Shown here in pieces: positions 31,464 through 40,830 of a DNA stretch of 64,000 nt (its first letter is position 1; every line of letters begins with the position of its first letter). Below the pieces are notes generated by a model. It worked only from the letters and a program-made list of their open reading frames with translations, was not told where the DNA came from and did no database searches. The translations under genes and the position numbers were made by a program. Source of the DNA: Acidobacteria bacterium Mor1 (lineage in GTDB: Bacteria > Acidobacteriota > Polarisedimenticolia > Polarisedimenticolales > Polarisedimenticolaceae); contig CP011806.1 in the NCBI GenBank assembly GCA_001664505.1, forward strand, positions 4,428,926-4,492,925, given 5' to 3'.

Positions 31464-34076
31464 CTAGTCTTCGAGAGATTGGATGCGAGCGGCGATGGCG
31501 TCGCGCTCGGCCGTGAACCCGGCATCGGCGAAGATCGTTTCCGCCTCCCGCAGTACCTCGACCGCCTCTTTCCGCCGACCGCCTTGTTCGAGCGCGTCGG
31601 CATAGCGCGACAACACGGGACCGATCAACCCGGCGGATCGGTCGAGCGCCGCCCGAGCCTCGATCACCTGCCGATGGAGTTCGAGTGCCCGAACCGTGTT
31701 CCCCGCTCGGTTCAAGGTCGCCGCATACATGCTTTGAGCGATGAGCGTGCGCGAGGAATCGGCCCCCTGGACCTCGACTCGCCCCTCATAGGCCTCCTTC
31801 AGGTAGGGCAGGGCTTCGCCGTAGCGCTTCAGCTCGTAGAGCACGCGGCCTGTGCTGTAGAAAGAGTTGAGTGTGGATCGGTGCCGATCGCCCAGCGCCG
31901 CAGTGCGGCGATCGAGCAATTGCAGGTGGATCTCGAGGGCTTCTTCTTTGCGGCCGACCCTTGCCTCGGCGACGGCCAGATTGTTCAGTGTGGTCCACGT
32001 GCGGGAGTGATTCTCTCCGAACTTGCGCTCCATGGGCTCGCGCAATTCGAGGAAGCGCCGAGCCGCTTCCTCGTAGTCGCGGGCCTGAAAATAGGAGCGG
32101 GCGACCCCGGCTTTCAGGATCAGGGTGTTTGCGTGCTCTTCACCCATGACTTCGCCGTGAAGCCGGGCGGCTTCTTCTGCAACAGCCAGAGATTCGTCAA
32201 TCTCTCCGATGCCGCCGAGCGCGATCGACAGGTCGCTGAGAATGATGATCGTCTCTGTGTGTTTCGGTCCCAGCTCTCGGCGAGCCGTCTCGAGTAGCGG
32301 CCTCAGAACTGCGGCGGACTCCTCGTAGCGCTGGTCCCGGCTGAGAGTCATGACCAATTGGCGTTCGCATGAGATGCGATCCACCGGCTCGATGTCGGTG
32401 CCTTCCATCTTCTCGAGCACGCTCTCCATGATCTCCCGCGCGGCGTCCAGGTCTCCGAGCATCATCCGCAAGGCTCCGGAATCGCACGCGGCCTTGAGCG
32501 TGCGCGGCGCATTCTCTCCGAGTTCGGTCGTGTAGATCTCCACCGCCTGGTCCAGGTGAGACAAGGCGCGGTCCGGTTGGGACAGCTTGGCATGGGCGAA
32601 GCCGACGGTGTGATGGATCGAAGCCCGGGTGAGGGGCGCGTCGGGGAAACGATCGTCGATCATGCCCTGAGCCCGGTCCAGCAGGTCGACCACCTTGACG
32701 TCCCGGCCCTCCATCTCGGGAGCCGTCGCGGTCAGCAGGTCGTCGTTGAGGAAGTCGGCGGTCGCCTGGGCGATCTCCGCCTGTTGACGGGCTTCCTTTT
32801 CCGCCGCCCGGGCCTTGACGAAACCGACGGCGACTCCGGCGAAGGCGACCACACCGGCGGCGGCGAGCAGCGAGGCCATCGCAACGGCCAGCCGGTGGCG
32901 GCGCACCCACTTGCTCACCCGGTAGGCGGTACTGGGCGGGCCCGCCAGGATCGGTTCGTCGTCCAGGTAGCGCCGCAGCTCTTCGGCCAGATCGCCGGGG
33001 GAGCCGTAGCGGCGGTCCTTGTCCTTCTCCAGCGCACGCATCACGATCCAGTCCAACTCGCCCCGGATCTCCTTGGTCAGCGCGGTCTGATTGGTGCTGC
33101 GGTTGGCGGCGGTGATCGCCCGGGCGTCACCGAGACTGTCCAGGCGTGAACTGGGAGTCGGGAAGGAGGCTTCGCGCACCGTCTTCAACAGCGCCTCGAG
33201 CCCGGCCTGGCGCAGATCCGACGAGCGCAGCGGGGTGTCACCAACGAGCAGCTCGTAGAGCACCACGCCCAGGGAGTAGACGTCGGTGCGGGTATCCACT
33301 GCCTGCTCCGAGTCTCCGGCTTGCTCCGGGCTCATGTACTCGGGGGTGCCGACCAGCCGGCCGATCTCGGTGAACACGCTCCATTCCAGGAAGCGTTGCT
33401 GCGTCGCCTTGGCCACGCCGAAGTCGATGACCCGGGGCTCGGGGCCGTTGTCGGTTTCGATCACGAGGATGTTCGAGGGCTTGAGGTCCCGGTGGATCAC
33501 CCCGCGTTGATGGGCGTGTTGAACCGCCTGGCAGACCTTCATGTAGAGCCGCACCCGGTCGTCGTTGGGCAGCTTGCGCCGGTCGCAGAACTCGACGATC
33601 GGTTCGCCGTCGATGAACTCCATGGCGAAGTACGGCTGGCCGTCGTCGGCGATACCGGCGTCGAAGATCCGGGCGATGTAGGGGTGGTCCATCAGCGCCA
33701 GGGACTGCTGCTCCATGCGGAAGCGCGCCAGCACCTGTTTGGAGTCGACCCCCAGCTTGACCAGCTTGATCGCCACCTGGCGCTGCAGCTCACCGGTCTG
33801 CTCCGCCAGATAGACGACCCCCATGCCTCCTTCGCCGAGGCGGCGGAGCAGGCGGTAGGGACCGATCGCTTCCGGGTCGGCGCCCTTGGCGACATCCGGC
33901 ACCGGGATCGAGCCTGAGCCCGGACCCGAGACCGACGTTCCGATCAAGGTCGGGATCGAGTCGGGGTCCTGGGGATCTTCCAGTCCGTGGAGCAGCAAAC
34001 AGGCGGGGCAAAAAGCCTCGTCCCCTTCGCCGGATAACGGCCCACCACAATCGGGACAGGTTTTCGGTTCGCTCAT
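31464..34076 (-). CDS. Membrane Ser/Thr protein kinase with TPR sensor
   Basis: This 870-residue protein starts with a zinc-ribbon (Cys7, Cys10, Cys23, Cys26), followed by an Hanks-type kinase domain: GEGGMG at 81-86, Lys104, catalytic HRD at 195-197 and DFG at 218-220, with IGRLVGTPEYMSPEQ after the activation loop. A single membrane segment (about 396-420) precedes a long C-terminal region of tetratricopeptide repeats to the end. This plan (zinc ribbon, kinase, TM, TPR) is common in Acidobacteriota and Planctomycetes. It should sense an external or envelope signal through the TPRs and phosphorylate cytoplasmic targets. It lies 9 bases downstream of an ECF sigma gene on the same strand. Confidence 0.93.
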   Translation of the reverse strand: MSEPKTCPDCGGPLSGEGDEAFCPACLLLHGLEDPQDPDSIPTLIGTSVSGPGSGSIPVPDVAKGADPEAIGPYRLLRRLGEGGMGVVYLAEQTGELQRQVAIKLVKLGVDSKQVLARFRMEQQSLALMDHPYIARIFDAGIADDGQPYFAMEFIDGEPIVEFCDRRKLPNDDRVRLYMKVCQAVQHAHQRGVIHRDLKPSNILVIETDNGPEPRVIDFGVAKATQQRFLEWSVFTEIGRLVGTPEYMSPEQAGDSEQAVDTRTDVYSLGVVLYELLVGDTPLRSSDLRQAGLEALLKTVREASFPTPSSRLDSLGDARAITAANRSTNQTALTKEIRGELDWIVMRALEKDKDRRYGSPGDLAEELRRYLDDEPILAGPPSTAYRVSKWVRRHRLAVAMASLLAAAGVVAFAGVAVGFVKARAAEKEARQQAEIAQATADFLNDDLLTATAPEMEGRDVKVVDLLDRAQGMIDDRFPDAPLTRASIHHTVGFAHAKLSQPDRALSHLDQAVEIYTTELGENAPRTLKAACDSGALRMMLGDLDAAREIMESVLEKMEGTDIEPVDRISCERQLVMTLSRDQRYEESAAVLRPLLETARRELGPKHTETIIILSDLSIALGGIGEIDESLAVAEEAARLHGEVMGEEHANTLILKAGVARSYFQARDYEEAARRFLELREPMERKFGENHSRTWTTLNNLAVAEARVGRKEEALEIHLQLLDRRTAALGDRHRSTLNSFYSTGRVLYELKRYGEALPYLKEAYEGRVEVQGADSSRTLIAQSMYAATLNRAGNTVRALELHRQVIEARAALDRSAGLIGPVLSRYADALEQGGRRKEAVEVLREAETIFADAGFTAERDAIAARIQSLED

Positions 34077-34085
34077 CCAGATTTC

Positions 34086-34796
34086 CTAGTTTCCCGCCAG
34101 CACGCGCAGCAGGTAGCGGATCTCATCCTCGACGTCACCGGGCTTGCCCACGGTCTGCAGCACTTCACCCCGCAGCACGACGCCGAAGCGCTTGCGCATG
34201 CGGTGGACCACCGACTTGACCCCCGCCTCGCTCATTTGCATCCGCTCGGACAGCTCCCGGTAGGGCAGGGTCGGCTCGTCGCCGGTCAGCAGACCGCGCA
34301 ACAGCTTGAAGCGGTCGGCCTGTCCCGCCGCCTCGAACTCCGAGGCCAACGATTCGATGGCGCGCTGCACCACCGTCGAGGCCCAGCGCCGTTCGAAGGT
34401 CTTCTCGGCGTCGGCCGCCTCCGCCGGTTCGTCGGACAACCGCGCCTCGGCGGCCAGGGTATCCAGGGATTCGATCACCTGGTTGCCGCCCCGCTTGGCC
34501 GCCCGGCGCCAGTCCCGCTCGTTGTGCAGGAAGTTCCGCACCGATACCAGCAGGAACGAGCGGAAGCGGCCGGCCTCGGGGCGCAGGGTACCGAGGGTGC
34601 CCTTCTCCATCATGGTGGCGAAGTAGGACTGCACGAGGTCGTTGGCGTCCTCCTGGTTGAATCCCTGGCTGCGCACGAATCCGTAGACCGGATACCAGTA
34701 GCCCTCGATCAGATCCGAGAGCGCCTGGCGGGTCTTCTCGCTCTCTCCGCCGGCGGCGAGCACCATGCTCCAACGAGTGGTCTGAAACTGTGGCAC
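34086..34796 (-). CDS. ECF-type RNA polymerase sigma factor (kinase-paired)
   Basis: The GTG at 34796 is chosen because GGAGG lies 6 bases upstream and because the product then starts PQFQTTRWSMVLAAGG, the usual N-terminus of this sigma group. The 236-residue protein has region 2 (DANDLVQSYFATMMEKGTL, RFRSFLLVSVRNFLHNERD) and region 4 (PYRELSERMQMSEAGVKSVVHRMRKRF). There is no zinc-finger anti-sigma gene beside it; a Ser/Thr kinase follows instead, so control by phosphorylation is likely, as proposed for such pairs. The gene is divergent from a large secreted subtilisin, a possible target. Confidence 0.9.
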   Translation of the reverse strand: MPQFQTTRWSMVLAAGGESEKTRQALSDLIEGYWYPVYGFVRSQGFNQEDANDLVQSYFATMMEKGTLGTLRPEAGRFRSFLLVSVRNFLHNERDWRRAAKRGGNQVIESLDTLAAEARLSDEPAEAADAEKTFERRWASTVVQRAIESLASEFEAAGQADRFKLLRGLLTGDEPTLPYRELSERMQMSEAGVKSVVHRMRKRFGVVLRGEVLQTVGKPGDVEDEIRYLLRVLAGN

Positions 34797-34971
34797 TGGG
34801 GACCTCCGAGCGGATTGTAGGCGAGGGTTCGCCGAAGCTTGCTCCCCCTGAAGAGAAGCAACCGGTTGCCCGGGTTTCGGCCGAATCGGACGCTGTCGAA
34901 CGGGATCGGGACAACCGATCGAACTTGTCGTATATCCTTCGATGTCATTTCCACATGAACCGGGGGGATCC

Positions 34972-37900
34972 ATGCCCAGAATCGGGTCGCTTTTGATTGT
35001 TATTGCCCTGATTTGTTCGATTGTGTCCGCCGCCGAGCTGGCCCCGAACCGGCCTCAGCCGGTCGCGCCAGAAACGGCTCAGGCTGCCGATTCGATTCAA
35101 AGATCGGCTCTGGCCCTCGAGCGGGACGGCGCGGTGACCCGCATCGAGATCCGGATTCCGGGCTCGGACGGTCAAACCCGGGTCCGTGAACTGCGTCGCA
35201 CCCGGGCCGATGTCTCCGCCCAGATCAGCGGCGCCGGCCCGGCCGGCCGGGCGATCTTCGCCGCCTGGGACGAGACGGTCGGCGGCGACCGCACCCGCTG
35301 GTTCAGCTATAGCCGCGACGCGGGAGACAACTGGATCGAGGCGCGCCCGCTGGCCACCGACCTTCGCCTGCGCGGCGGCGCCATCGCTCCCCGGCAGGCC
35401 ATGCCCGCCGCGCCCCGCTCCTTCGCGCTGCCTTCCGACGGCGGGCTCTACATCGTGCAGTTCCGCACCATCGGCCTACCCGAGTGGCGGGACGCTCTGG
35501 AATCCTTCGGCGGCGAGGTCCTGAACTATCTGCCGCACAACGCGCACATCGTGCGCTTCCCGGCCGGGCGTCTCGCCGGCGTGCAGGGTCTCGACTTCGT
35601 CGAGCGCATCGAGCCCTACGAGCCCTGGTACCGGCTCGCCGCCGACCTGCGGGATTGGGTCCAGGAAGATCCCGAGACCGCCACGACCGAACCGACCCTG
35701 CGGCTCAACGTGATGGTCTTCGGCTGGGGCGCCGACGCCAAGGCTCCGGTTGCCGACGAGGCGGCCCGTCTCGGCGCCCGTGTCGTCGAGAACTGGCCCA
35801 ACGGCCAGATCCTGCAGCTCGAGCTGAGCCGCGGCCAGCTCCAGCAGCTGGTGGCCCGGGACGACGTGATGTGGGTCGACCGCTGGACGCCGCGCTCCGA
35901 CGACATGGATCTCGTCCGTGAGGATGGCGGCACCAACTTCATCGAGACCAACTTCGGCCGCTGCGGCCAGGGCGTGCGCGCCGAAGTGCTCGATTCCGGC
36001 TTCCAGGCCAACCATCCGGACTTCGACGGCATCCTGTTCCACGGAAGCAACTCCGAGTCGAGCCACGGCACCAGCACCTACGGCATCGTGTTCGGCAACG
36101 GCGCCCGTGACGGCGACGGCGACGCGGCCGCGACCGGCCACATGCCCTGCGCCGAGCAGGGCATCGCCTCGGACTACGACTTCCTGGGCGACCGCTTCGC
36201 CCACACCCAGGAACTGAAGCAGGCGCCCTACTTCGCCTCGTTCCAGACCAACTCCTGGGGCAACACCCGCACCACCGCCTACAACAGCATCACCTCCGAG
36301 CTGGACGACATCGTCTTCCGGCTGGACATGGCGATCCTGCAGTCCCAGTCCAACGCCGGGAACCAGGACAGCCGGCCTCAGGCCTGGGGCAAGAACGTGA
36401 TCTCGGTCGGTGGGATCAACCACGAGAACAACCTCGATCCCGCCGACGACAACTGGAGCAACAGCGCGTCGATCGGCCCCGCTGAGGACGGCCGGATCAA
36501 GCCCGACGTGAACTGGTGGTACGACACGATCTACACCACCACCACCGGCAGCGGGTACACCAACTTCTGCTGCACCTCGGCGGCCACGCCGCAGACCGCG
36601 GGCATCACCGGACTGATGATCCAGATGTTCTCGGAGAACGTCTGGGGCACCGACCCGGTCGGGGCCTCGGTGTTTGAGCGTCAGCCTCGTTTCTCGACGA
36701 TCAAGGCGCTGCTGATCAACAACGCCAAGCAGCTTCCGTTCAGCGGACTCAACGACGACCTGACCCGGGTGCACCAGGGTTGGGGGCGTCCCAGCGTCCA
36801 GATCGCTCAGGAGCGCGCGGCCAACAGCTTCATCATCGATGAGGAGGTCAACCTCGAACTCGGCGACTTCGGCCGCTACGACCTCGAAGTGCCGGCCGGC
36901 GAGACCGAACTCAAGATCACCATGGTCTATCCCGATCCGGCGGGAACCACGTCGGCGTCGCTGCATCGGATCAACGACGTCAACCTGCAGGTGACCTCCC
37001 CTTCGGGCACGATCTACCACGGAAACGTCGGCCTCGACGTCGGCACGGTTTCTCAGCCCGGCGGTTCTCCCAACAGCGTCGATACCGTCGAGAACGTGTT
37101 CATCGTCAACCCCGAGCAGGGCACCTGGGAGATCGAGATCACCGCGGTCGAGGTCAACCAGGACGGTGATCTGGATACCGCCGAGACCGATGTGACCTTC
37201 GCCCTGGTCGCCACCGGTGGCACCGGTGTCCTGACCCAGCCTTCCGAGGGCCGGGTCAACCTCGATCAATCCGACTACAGCTGTGCGGTGCCCGTGGGCA
37301 TCCGCGTCATCGACGGCAACGTCGGTTCTCCGACGGTCAACATCTCCATCTGGTCCGATACCGAGTCGACTCCCGAAGTGCTGACCCTGACCGAGACCCA
37401 GCCGGGTTCCGGCAAGTACGCCGGCGAGTTGATGACGACCACGGCGGCGCCCTCGGCCGACGGCAGTCTGTCGGTCAGCCAGGGCGATCAGATCAACGTC
37501 GAGTACATCGACGGTGACGACGGCATGGGAGGCATCGACCTGCCGCGCATCGATCTGGCGGTGACCGACTGCTACGACCTGGTGCGGGACTCGCTGACCC
37601 TCGACGACACGGTCGGCGGCAACGGCGACGGCTTGCTCGATCCCGGTGAGTGGATCGACCTGCCGATCGTGCTGTCCAGCGTCGGCGACGGACCTGCCGA
37701 GAACGTCCGGGTCGAGGTCGAGAGCCTGTCCCCCGGCGTCGAGGTGCGCCAGCTGCAGGCCCTGCTGCCCGACATTCCGGCCGGAACCTCGGCCGCCAGT
37801 GCCGGCGACCAGATGCGGATTCGCATCCGGCTCGACCAGACCTGTACCGACCCGGTCTCCGTGCGTTTCCGTTACCTGGCCGACGGCTACGAGTCGATCC

Positions 37901-38772
37901 AGGACGACATCCTGCCCACGGGTACCCAGGTGAACTTCGACGTCGACACCTTCGAGTCGGGCACCGCCTGGCAGCACGTGGCGGCGGAGAGCACGGCGAC
38001 CACCGGCGACTGGACCACCGGCGATCCCGACGGCACCGACTTCCAGCCGGAAGACGACGTGACGCCGGACCCGGGCAGCCTGTGCCTGTTCACCGCCCCC
38101 AACGCCGGAGGCCTCGGCACCGACGACATCGACAACGGTGTGGTGGTGGCCCGCTCGGGCAGCATCGACCTGACCGGTCATCCGGACGTCCGGGTTTCGC
38201 TCTACCGCTGGTTCGCCAACCGGGATCTCGGCGAGGACGCCGGTGATTTCTGGCGCCTCGAAGTGCGCAACGGCGCCGGCCAGCCCGACGTGTTGCTCGA
38301 GGAGCTGGACTTCAACCAGTCCGAGCCGCGTTGGACCGAGGTTTCCTTCCGTCTGGCCGACTTCATCACGTTGACCAACGACGTCTCGCTCAAGGTCTCG
38401 GCCGCCGACGGTGCGGCGACCGGCAACCTGGTCGAGGCCGCCGTCGACGAGGTGCGTTTCTGGGATCCGGTCTGCAACGACTACGACCCGATTCCCAACG
38501 CCGTCGACAGCCTGCGGGCCAACCGGTCCGGTAGCGACGTGGTGCTCGACTGGCAGCAGCCGGTGCTCGATCCCGATCACGGGGTGACCACCGACTACCG
38601 GGTCTACCGTTCCGAGCTCAAGTCGGGCGGCTTCAGCGAGCAGCAGCTCGTCCCGGATACCGGTGGCGCGGCCAACTACACCGACACCGGCGCCGCGGCG
38701 CCGGCTCCGACGGCCTACTTCTACCTGGTCATTTCGGAGAACGCGGCGGGTGCATCGGACACGGCGCCCTAG
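34972..38772 (+). CDS. Large secreted subtilisin-family (S8) protease
   Basis: ATG 34972 follows GGGGGGATCC, a pattern repeated before the paralogue at 62766. After a signal peptide (about 1-22) is a ~300-residue region shared with that paralogue. The catalytic domain has Asp341 (VLDSGF), His365 (SSHGTST) and Ser536 in CCTSAATPQTAG; the Thr of the usual GTSxxxP is present but the Gly is replaced by Cys. The C-terminal half (to residue 1266) is beta-rich with Asp-rich stretches and ends in a fibronectin-like YFYLVISENAAG segment. Extracellular proteolysis likely. It is divergent from the sigma-kinase operon, one of three S8 genes in this window that sit next to an ECF sigma gene. Confidence 0.88.
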   Translation: MPRIGSLLIVIALICSIVSAAELAPNRPQPVAPETAQAADSIQRSALALERDGAVTRIEIRIPGSDGQTRVRELRRTRADVSAQISGAGPAGRAIFAAWDETVGGDRTRWFSYSRDAGDNWIEARPLATDLRLRGGAIAPRQAMPAAPRSFALPSDGGLYIVQFRTIGLPEWRDALESFGGEVLNYLPHNAHIVRFPAGRLAGVQGLDFVERIEPYEPWYRLAADLRDWVQEDPETATTEPTLRLNVMVFGWGADAKAPVADEAARLGARVVENWPNGQILQLELSRGQLQQLVARDDVMWVDRWTPRSDDMDLVREDGGTNFIETNFGRCGQGVRAEVLDSGFQANHPDFDGILFHGSNSESSHGTSTYGIVFGNGARDGDGDAAATGHMPCAEQGIASDYDFLGDRFAHTQELKQAPYFASFQTNSWGNTRTTAYNSITSELDDIVFRLDMAILQSQSNAGNQDSRPQAWGKNVISVGGINHENNLDPADDNWSNSASIGPAEDGRIKPDVNWWYDTIYTTTTGSGYTNFCCTSAATPQTAGITGLMIQMFSENVWGTDPVGASVFERQPRFSTIKALLINNAKQLPFSGLNDDLTRVHQGWGRPSVQIAQERAANSFIIDEEVNLELGDFGRYDLEVPAGETELKITMVYPDPAGTTSASLHRINDVNLQVTSPSGTIYHGNVGLDVGTVSQPGGSPNSVDTVENVFIVNPEQGTWEIEITAVEVNQDGDLDTAETDVTFALVATGGTGVLTQPSEGRVNLDQSDYSCAVPVGIRVIDGNVGSPTVNISIWSDTESTPEVLTLTETQPGSGKYAGELMTTTAAPSADGSLSVSQGDQINVEYIDGDDGMGGIDLPRIDLAVTDCYDLVRDSLTLDDTVGGNGDGLLDPGEWIDLPIVLSSVGDGPAENVRVEVESLSPGVEVRQLQALLPDIPAGTSAASAGDQMRIRIRLDQTCTDPVSVRFRYLADGYESIQDDILPTGTQVNFDVDTFESGTAWQHVAAESTATTGDWTTGDPDGTDFQPEDDVTPDPGSLCLFTAPNAGGLGTDDIDNGVVVARSGSIDLTGHPDVRVSLYRWFANRDLGEDAGDFWRLEVRNGAGQPDVLLEELDFNQSEPRWTEVSFRLADFITLTNDVSLKVSAADGAATGNLVEAAVDEVRFWDPVCNDYDPIPNAVDSLRANRSGSDVVLDWQQPVLDPDHGVTTDYRVYRSELKSGGFSEQQLVPDTGGAANYTDTGAAAPAPTAYFYLVISENAAGASDTAP

Positions 38773-38793
38773 CCTTTGGGTCTGAACTCGATC

Positions 38794-38821
38794 GACGGGT
38801 CCCGCTTCGGCGGGGCCCGTC
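38794..38821. terminator. Bidirectional-type terminator hairpin
   Basis: GACGGGTCCCGC-TTCG-GCGGGGCCCGTC (38794-38805, tetraloop 38806-38809, 38810-38821): 12 pairs including one G-T, with a stable TTCG loop. It sits between the convergent subtilisin and DUF3817 genes. Confidence 0.75.
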
Positions 38822-38824
38822 GCT

Positions 38825-39130
38825 TCAGCCTTCCTGTCCCACCCGGCCGAGCCAGCGGTCGACGATGAACGGCCCGCCGGGGAACACCGCCCCGATGATC
38901 CCGGCCGCAGCCAGCCCCTTAGAGATCGGCACCTTGTCCACCGCCAGGGCGAACATCAACACCAGGGCCACGAACAGGAAGCCGTGGAGCGAGCCCACCA
39001 CCGTCACGGCCATGGGCATGCCCGCCATGTACTTGAGCGGCATCGCGACGAAGAACAGGATCAGCGTCGAGATCCCCTCGACGACGCCGAGGGTGCGCAG
39101 GGCCTTGAGGAACCGGAAGTCGATCTGCAT
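38825..39130 (-). CDS. DUF3817 family small membrane protein
   Basis: The ATG at 39130 (AGGAG upstream) gives 101 residues with three hydrophobic segments: LRTLGVVEGISTLILFFVA, HGFLFVALVLMFALAV and GLAAAGIIGAVFPGGPF. The FLKALRTLGVVEGIS N-terminus, PLKYM and the VGSLHGFLFV centre are the signatures of DUF3817, a small membrane family of unknown function that is common in high-GC bacteria. The frame is open to 39244 but those residues are not family-like. It is convergent with the subtilisin gene and separated from it by a strong hairpin terminator. Confidence 0.82.
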   Translation of the reverse strand: MQIDFRFLKALRTLGVVEGISTLILFFVAMPLKYMAGMPMAVTVVGSLHGFLFVALVLMFALAVDKVPISKGLAAAGIIGAVFPGGPFIVDRWLGRVGQEG

Positions 39131-39255
39131 CGCGTGGATCTCCTGGATAGAAACGCAGGGTATTTCGCGGCGCAGGCCCTCGCCAGCGCTACGGGAAAAT
39201 TGACGCCACGGGCCGCCGCCCCGATAATCCAGATCTCGAAGCACCTGAGGGAACC

Positions 39256-39816
39256 TTGTCCGGCGACTTCACCCGTTTGCTCCAGGCCGTGGCCGGCGGC
39301 GACCGCGGCGCCGCCGACGATCTGTACGGCCTGGCCTACGAAGAGCTCAAGCAGATCGCCCGGCGCCAGCTCCGGCGCGGCCGCCCGGGCGAGACCCTGC
39401 AGACCACGGCGCTGGTCCACGAGGCCTGGCTCAAGCTGTTCGAGCACGCGAAGACCGATCCGACCGACCGGGCCCACTTCTACGCCCTGGCGGCCCGGGC
39501 CATGCGCCAGATCCTGGTCGATACCTTCCGCGCCGGCCGCGCCGAGAAGCGGGGCGGCGACCGCTATCGGCTCGAGTTTCTCGAGGGGGATGTCCCGGTC
39601 GAGCAGCGCGGCGAGGTCTTGCTGGCGGTCGACGACGCCTTGACCCGGCTCGCCGAGCTCGAGCCCCGGCTTTCCCGGGTCGTGGAGTGCCGCTTCTTCG
39701 GAGGTATGACCCAGGAGGAGACCGCGGTCGCACTCGGCGTCAGCGAGCGCACGGTTCGTGGAGACTGGCGCAAGGCCAAGGCTTTCCTGACCCGCGAACT
39801 TTCGGAGCAGGAGTGA
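39256..39816 (+). CDS. ECF sigma factor (TIGR02999-like)
   Basis: The TTG at 39256 follows TGAGGGAACC. The 186-residue protein has a compact region 2 (ADDLYGLAYEELKQIARRQL, TTALVHEAWLKLF, ALAARAMRQILVD) and a region 4 ending in SRVVECRFFGGMTQEETAVALGVSERTVRGDWRKAKAFL. This order and the TTALVHEAWLKLF motif are typical of the TIGR02999 group, whose genes usually sit next to a Ser/Thr kinase. Here the next gene, overlapping by 4 bases, is an oxidoreductase instead. No anti-sigma gene is visible next to it, so its control is unknown. Confidence 0.9.
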   Translation: MSGDFTRLLQAVAGGDRGAADDLYGLAYEELKQIARRQLRRGRPGETLQTTALVHEAWLKLFEHAKTDPTDRAHFYALAARAMRQILVDTFRAGRAEKRGGDRYRLEFLEGDVPVEQRGEVLLAVDDALTRLAELEPRLSRVVECRFFGGMTQEETAVALGVSERTVRGDWRKAKAFLTRELSEQE

Positions 39817-40829
39817 ACCCTCCCGGTTCGTCCACGATGAAGGCCGTCGTGCTCGAGCGTTTCGGCCCGCCGCGCCAGGTGCTGCAGCTTGAAGATGTTC
39901 CGCTGCCCGAGCCCGCTCCCGGCCAGGTCCGCGTGCGGGTTCGCGCGACGGCGATCAACGACTGGGACTGGACCTTTGCCCGGGGCCGGCCCATGGCCTA
40001 CCGCCCGTTTCTCGGTTGGTCCCGGCCGCGGGTCTCGATTCTCGGCGCGGAGTTGGCCGGGGACGTGGACGCGCTGGGCGACGGAACCGGCGGTCTCGCC
40101 CTCGGCGACGCGGTCTACGGCGATGTCTCCGAGTGCGGCTTCGGCGGTTTTGCCGAGTACGCCTGTGTTCCAGCCGCGGCGCTGACTCCCATCCCTTCCG
40201 GCATGAGCTACCTGGAGGCCGCGTCCATTCCCCATGCGGCGACCCTGGCCATGCAGGGACTGTTGGATGAGGGTGGGATGCAGGCAGGCGAGCGGGTCCT
40301 GATCAACGGCGCCGGGGGCGGCGTCGGGGTGTTCGCCATTCAGCTTGCCCGGGACTGCGGCGTTGCCGAGGTCACCGGCGTGGACAGCCGGCGCAAGCTC
40401 GGGCAACTGCGGGAGCTCGGCTACGACCACGCGGTGGCCTACGAGACCACCGACTTCACCCGCACCGGGGAACGCTACGACCTGATTCTCGATACCAAGA
40501 CCAACCGGCCGCCGCGGGCCTACCGTCGCGCGCTGACCCCGGCCGGTCGTTACGTCACGGTGGGAGGCAGCACCGCGCGGCTGCTCCAGGTGGCGGCCGC
40601 CGGGCGCTGGCTGGCGCGCTTCGGCCGGCGCCGCATGTCGGTGGTCGCCCTACGCACCAACCACGAGCTGGGCCGCATCGACGCGCTGTACCAGCGCCGG
40701 GGTCTGACTTTTCGGCTCGACGGTCCTCATGCCCTCGAGTCTGTGCCCGAACGGGTCGAGTACTTCGGCGGCGCACTCCACGGCGGCAAGGTGGTGATCG
40801 ACGTGGCCGCCGGTGCAGCGAGGCGCTGA
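39813..40829 (+). CDS. Zinc-independent medium-chain dehydrogenase/quinone oxidoreductase
   Basis: The preferred start is GTG 39813, overlapping the sigma stop codon (GTGA) with GGAGCAGG upstream; ATG 39837 is the alternative. The 338-residue product begins MKAVVLERFGPP after the short extension and has the MDR pattern: GHE-like region replaced by LGAELAGDVDALG, the Rossmann motif INGAGGGVGVFAIQLA, and KTNRPPRAYRRAL downstream. Structural zinc Cys clusters are absent, as in zeta-crystallin-type NADPH:quinone reductases. The enzyme probably reduces quinones or reactive enals; coupling to a sigma factor gene suggests it is part of a stress response, which is inference. Confidence 0.82.
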   Translation: MNPPGSSTMKAVVLERFGPPRQVLQLEDVPLPEPAPGQVRVRVRATAINDWDWTFARGRPMAYRPFLGWSRPRVSILGAELAGDVDALGDGTGGLALGDAVYGDVSECGFGGFAEYACVPAAALTPIPSGMSYLEAASIPHAATLAMQGLLDEGGMQAGERVLINGAGGGVGVFAIQLARDCGVAEVTGVDSRRKLGQLRELGYDHAVAYETTDFTRTGERYDLILDTKTNRPPRAYRRALTPAGRYVTVGGSTARLLQVAAAGRWLARFGRRRMSVVALRTNHELGRIDALYQRRGLTFRLDGPHALESVPERVEYFGGALHGGKVVIDVAAGAARR

Positions 40830-40830
40830 C

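Noticed and set aside
35476-38580. 1034-codon antisense frame opposite the large subtilisin
   Set aside because: Expected shadow of a high-GC gene; no motif, no ribosome binding site.
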